Shown here piece by piece: positions 55,701-57,674 of a DNA stretch of 57,674 nt. The notes beneath the pieces were generated by a model. That model was not told the DNA's origin. It did no database searches and saw only the letters and a list, made by a program, of their open reading frames with translations. Source of the DNA: an uncultured bacterium (GTDB lineage: Bacteria > Cyanobacteriota > Vampirovibrionia > Gastranaerophilales > Gastranaerophilaceae); NCBI GenBank assembly GCA_949288725.1, contig CASELF010000086.1, positions 1-57,674 on the forward strand. Direction: 5' to 3'. The stretch's first letter is position 1. Every line of letters starts with the position of its first letter. Position numbers and translations under genes: made by a program.

Positions 55701-57674
55701 ATATCTTGTATTAAGCTTGTGTCTATACCTGTTGAGATAAAATCTTTGATTTTGCCGGCTAATATGTCAGGTGCAATTGTTTTATTCCGATTTACGATGT
55801 CGATTAATGAAGCAATTTCGTGCGGTTCGTAGTTTTTAGTTTCGATAGCTTCTCTTGCAATGTCTGTTTGTATATTAGCATTTTGTTCGACGATCATGTT
55901 AAGTATTATATAAATTTTATTGTTATCAATTTTTTGATTTTCAATAAGTTCTCTTGCAAAATTTTCAACCACATCATTTCTGCATGGATTGATTGTTGCC
56001 CCTATATAATTCCTGTCAAAATTTTTGTTGTTAGCTAGTTCGTTTGCAAATTTAATTTGTCGAGCAGCAATTTTAGCTTCATTAGTCAGTCCATCAAGTG
56101 CTATAATGATTTCTCGAGCGTTGAAGTTTTTCTCTTCTAAATTCTTAATAAATTTTCTTGCTAAAGATAATACATCTGGCTCATTTTTGTACCATAATGA
56201 ATCTAGAATGTTACAAATCTCTTTAGTTTCGTAGCGGTTATCTTCTATAAGATCACCAACAATCTCATATTTTTCTTGACAGTGTCTTCCATAAGCGTTA
56301 GATATATTCTCGAATATTGTACTAATAGTTTCTACAGGAAAATGTTTTGCATTTATCATGTTTAAAATTAATTTTTCTTCTGCAGCATATGTTTCGATGT
56401 TAAGATGTTTTATTAAACCTTCAACATCTGATTTTGCAACATTTGGATTATCTAGCAGTTCCTTAGCAAATTTTATTCTTTCATTATTTAAGTCGGGCTC
56501 ATGCCATGCAATTTTGTATAATAGATTTTTGATATCTTTTGCTTCAAGATCTCCTCTGGCAATTAAATATCTTGCAAAATCTTTTTGTTGATTACGTGTA
56601 GGTTCTTGCTTATTAAGTGGAGATAAAATCTCCGGAATATCCTTCGCTTTGACTTTAGGATTTGAAATAAGTTCTTTTACAAAATCCCAATCAGGATTTT
56701 CTAGTTGTCTGATGTCACTTAAGTTGTATATTAAGTAATTGATATCTTTAGTATTAAAATCAGTTGAAGAAATTATATTATCCAGACACTTTTCCATTTC
56801 AGGCGAAGTGTTTTGAATGAATTTGTATAGTGATGATTGTTGAATTTCATCAAATACATTTTTATCTTTTAAATATTGAATTTTTCTATTAAACTCTTTA
56901 GGATCGAATGGGTTTGTATCTGTCAGGATGTAAAATGCATCTTCTCCGAGTTTATCTTTTGCATTCTGTGAAATAGATTTCCATTGTTCAAGATTTTCCG
57001 GATTGAATTTTTTAGGGTTATATGATTGGTCTAAATATTTTATTAAAGCTTTTGGACCAATGTTTTTTAAGTCCGCTTCTGAAAATCCATCAAGACTAGC
57101 AATTAAGTCAGGATAATCTGAATGTTCAGAAGTCTTCATATAATCGCAATAAAAACTTAACCGAACATCATCTTTTATAGCATCTCTTATTCTTTTTGGT
57201 GTTAATGCTATAATCTTTTTCATATCTTCTATTGTATAATTGGTTACTTGAGATCCGTTCTCTGCTATTGTTGCGAAAGACAATGCATCAAGTTCTTCTG
57301 CAGTGAGCCCTTGGAAAATTTTAAAATTTTCTATGTCTCTATATCCATAGCAGAAATTAGATCCAGTTCTATCGCTTATTTTTGATTTTTTTACGCATTT
57401 AGTAAAATTTTCTAAAGTTTCTATTGAAAGATTATCAAGAACTTCATTTATATTGTATGAGATAAGTTTGTCTGCAAACTCCGGATCTATTTGACTAAGA
57501 GCCTCAAATGTTGACTCTTTTCCGGTTGCCATTCCATTATAAATTTTTTCCAGAATCTTAGGAGAGAATTTATCTTTATACTTGTTTATTCTGGCAATTC
57601 TAGCAGAAAGTTCTTCCGGAGAAATATTATATTGGTAGTCTAAGTTGTCGTGATTATACCATCTGTTTTGTGAA
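52790..57674 (-). CDS. Giant protein with helical repeats, kinase-like module and HD phosphohydrolase domain; 5' end cut by window edge
   Basis: The frame stays open past the in-window ATG (57532) to the edge: 47 more codons, including PEELSARIARINKYK, lack a stop, so the N-terminus lies outside. Numbered from that ATG (1,580 residues): ~40-residue alpha-helical repeats (about 270-680; units such as ENPDWDFVKELISNPKV); a kinase-like module at about 785-1000 (GGSNKAYYTQVGDKLYYIKY, AWLANWDAP with D913, IKVDVGGSLRYRARG), resembling HipA/PI3K-type folds; and an HD domain at about 1130-1270 (LLHDIGKRYL with H1177-D1178, GHAEKSAEYV, IENHHW, KADLKSV). The C-terminal ~300 residues are uncharacterised. 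No signal peptide can be judged. An effector or toxin-like role is inferred. Confidence 0.85.
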   Translation of the reverse strand, partial: SQNRWYNHDNLDYQYNISPEELSARIARINKYKDKFSPKILEKIYNGMATGKESTFEALSQIDPEFADKLISYNINEVLDNLSIETLENFTKCVKKSKISDRTGSNFCYGYRDIENFKIFQGLTAEELDALSFATIAENGSQVTNYTIEDMKKIIALTPKRIRDAIKDDVRLSFYCDYMKTSEHSDYPDLIASLDGFSEADLKNIGPKALIKYLDQSYNPKKFNPENLEQWKSISQNAKDKLGEDAFYILTDTNPFDPKEFNRKIQYLKDKNVFDEIQQSSLYKFIQNTSPEMEKCLDNIISSTDFNTKDINYLIYNLSDIRQLENPDWDFVKELISNPKVKAKDIPEILSPLNKQEPTRNQQKDFARYLIARGDLEAKDIKNLLYKIAWHEPDLNNERIKFAKELLDNPNVAKSDVEGLIKHLNIETYAAEEKLILNMINAKHFPVETISTIFENISNAYGRHCQEKYEIVGDLIEDNRYETKEICNILDSLWYKNEPDVLSLARKFIKNLEEKNFNAREIIIALDGLTNEAKIAARQIKFANELANNKNFDRNYIGATINPCRNDVVENFARELIENQKIDNNKIYIILNMIVEQNANIQTDIAREAIETKNYEPHEIASLIDIVNRNKTIAPDILAGKIKDFISTGIDTSLIQDICNNAKAISIFNNDVVNILKRLKENNANVQQVVELISDGTIPIELGKKIDVLLALAQFTPEDKAILRKQGIDFDARIQTIMLAIDKKYPTIETSQENILDFLKHISNTGNSDAVIRNADFAQFGKDGIPLQYTRDNFMHNMDNIIARGGLSERVIPTTNAEIPELKLSNEDIQLTKEKIQSLASGHKQEEVEVIFEDGPQKGIRFLGTQGGSNKAYYTQVGDKLYYIKYPTAEKLGPSVEEVIASRLYRAARIDAPNMKYIYNEDGKIIGMAGEYVPNLSATPKEKSHFTEGFAADAWLANWDAPKNDNTQYRESGVIKVDVGGSLRYRARGEMKEFSSIVNEISTLIEQNSQFMSMTKEELLASLKHVTETPDAIIKKIIDESPLDDNRLINTLIKRKEYLTIFAKNLEILDETQFKNILEMVNEAKRMTTEEFKDDVNIAEQLGYYRTKTGFEGLLNTTGTRNLALQPQQQETVNQMIAEIEKFTKENRISDDIEIEAETRDFLNAILKGVPEFAAFFGKPQHDKHDYSLDVHILKVLQESLNDPLYQQLDDTSKIVLKFSTLLHDIGKRYLIEGSDTGHAEKSAEYVYSILDRFNLSKDIKDRIISIIENHHWFKDYNLKNITPAEIATLCRRPEDFMIYQIMAKADLKSVNDKFYLEKTEASTLEEADRNFAKKMAEIQPYVETLSEKQVVITPSKFVKVPERVTSSGKVLQAREFPKETVLLNGVETEFEVLNLSNMDMNTNMFQYGFNNIALKDLRLLVHMVLEKINLEVFKTLAQNPMNNSAQSLSMISMDDKSTYYNLTFGFIVDVDNANIAHAYFSNTNSGTKKGFKNFVSEMFENSEHRSFVKNKFLEYFKQRNCEISDKEYAAITRYIRKKQYPETQIKGLKIGDRVFSKEDLIGAFTYSRDKLISEKKMKAHGMHNEIVGLNAQIKGLIAKVSSLKECPDWFLEFARDNNLPIILVGK

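Overview
The window is AT-rich, gene-dense DNA from a diderm (Gram-negative-type) bacterium. It encodes a Kdo transferase (waaA), LpxL/PlsC-like acyltransferases, a WecA-type glycosyltransferase and a LolA-like carrier, and many hypothetical proteins with a short N-terminal F-x-G/A motif. My best guess is a non-photosynthetic cyanobacterial relative (Melainabacteria/Vampirovibrionia, Gastranaerophilales-like). This is an inference from style and gene content, not proof.

Layout. (1) 2-8881: the 3' part of a giant multidomain protein gene whose start lies outside the window. It carries a membrane-hairpin-like region, a RelA/SpoT-like module, and a duplicated GHKL-ATPase-like plus metalloprotease-like unit whose second copy has lost its zinc site. 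(2) 8931-25752: mostly housekeeping genes (rimI, bioY, eno, waaA, alr-tyrA, wecA-like, glyA, a WYL regulator) interspersed with lineage-type hypotheticals. (3) 25745-33803: a single-chain UvrD-like helicase/PD-(D/E)XK nuclease, a protein with a threefold-repeated unknown domain, two exported proteins (one an M48-like pseudo-peptidase) and an ABC-F protein with a degenerate second P-loop. (4) 33760-45579: a compact aryl-polyene-like biosynthetic cluster in two divergent operons. The leftward operon holds a KS-like chain-length factor, PlsC-like acyltransferase, two ACPs, membrane protein, AMP-ligase fused to a hotdog dehydratase, thioesterase, LolA-like carrier, MMPL exporter, LpxL-like acyltransferase and phosphopantetheinyl transferase. 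The rightward operon holds a ketosynthase, dehydratase, ketoreductase and second ketosynthase. (5) 45669-52781: a 48-residue LuxR-type HTH protein, tRNA-Ala(TGC) with its own promoter and terminator, a restriction-modification remnant, small hypotheticals, an MBL hydrolase, a class II photolyase, a multiply frameshifted exported-protein pseudogene and a SAM-methyltransferase-like protein. (6) 52790-57674 (minus): a second giant protein, also cut by the window edge, with helical repeats, a kinase-like module and an HD phosphohydrolase domain.

How they work together. In the aryl-polyene-like cluster the ligase should load a starter acid, and the two ACPs should be activated by the local PPTase. 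The KS pair with CLF, ketoreductase and two dehydratases would build a polyene by repeated condensation, reduction and dehydration. The acyltransferases, LolA-like protein and MMPL pump would attach and export it to the outer membrane. The two giant proteins look like effectors or polymorphic toxins, and six otherwise unrelated hypotheticals share an N-terminal F-x-G/A tag that may be a sorting signal. Several genes (rimI, the MBL hydrolase gene, the leftward polyene operon) have a recognisable -10 box placed so that transcription should begin at or next to the start codon, suggesting leaderless mRNAs.
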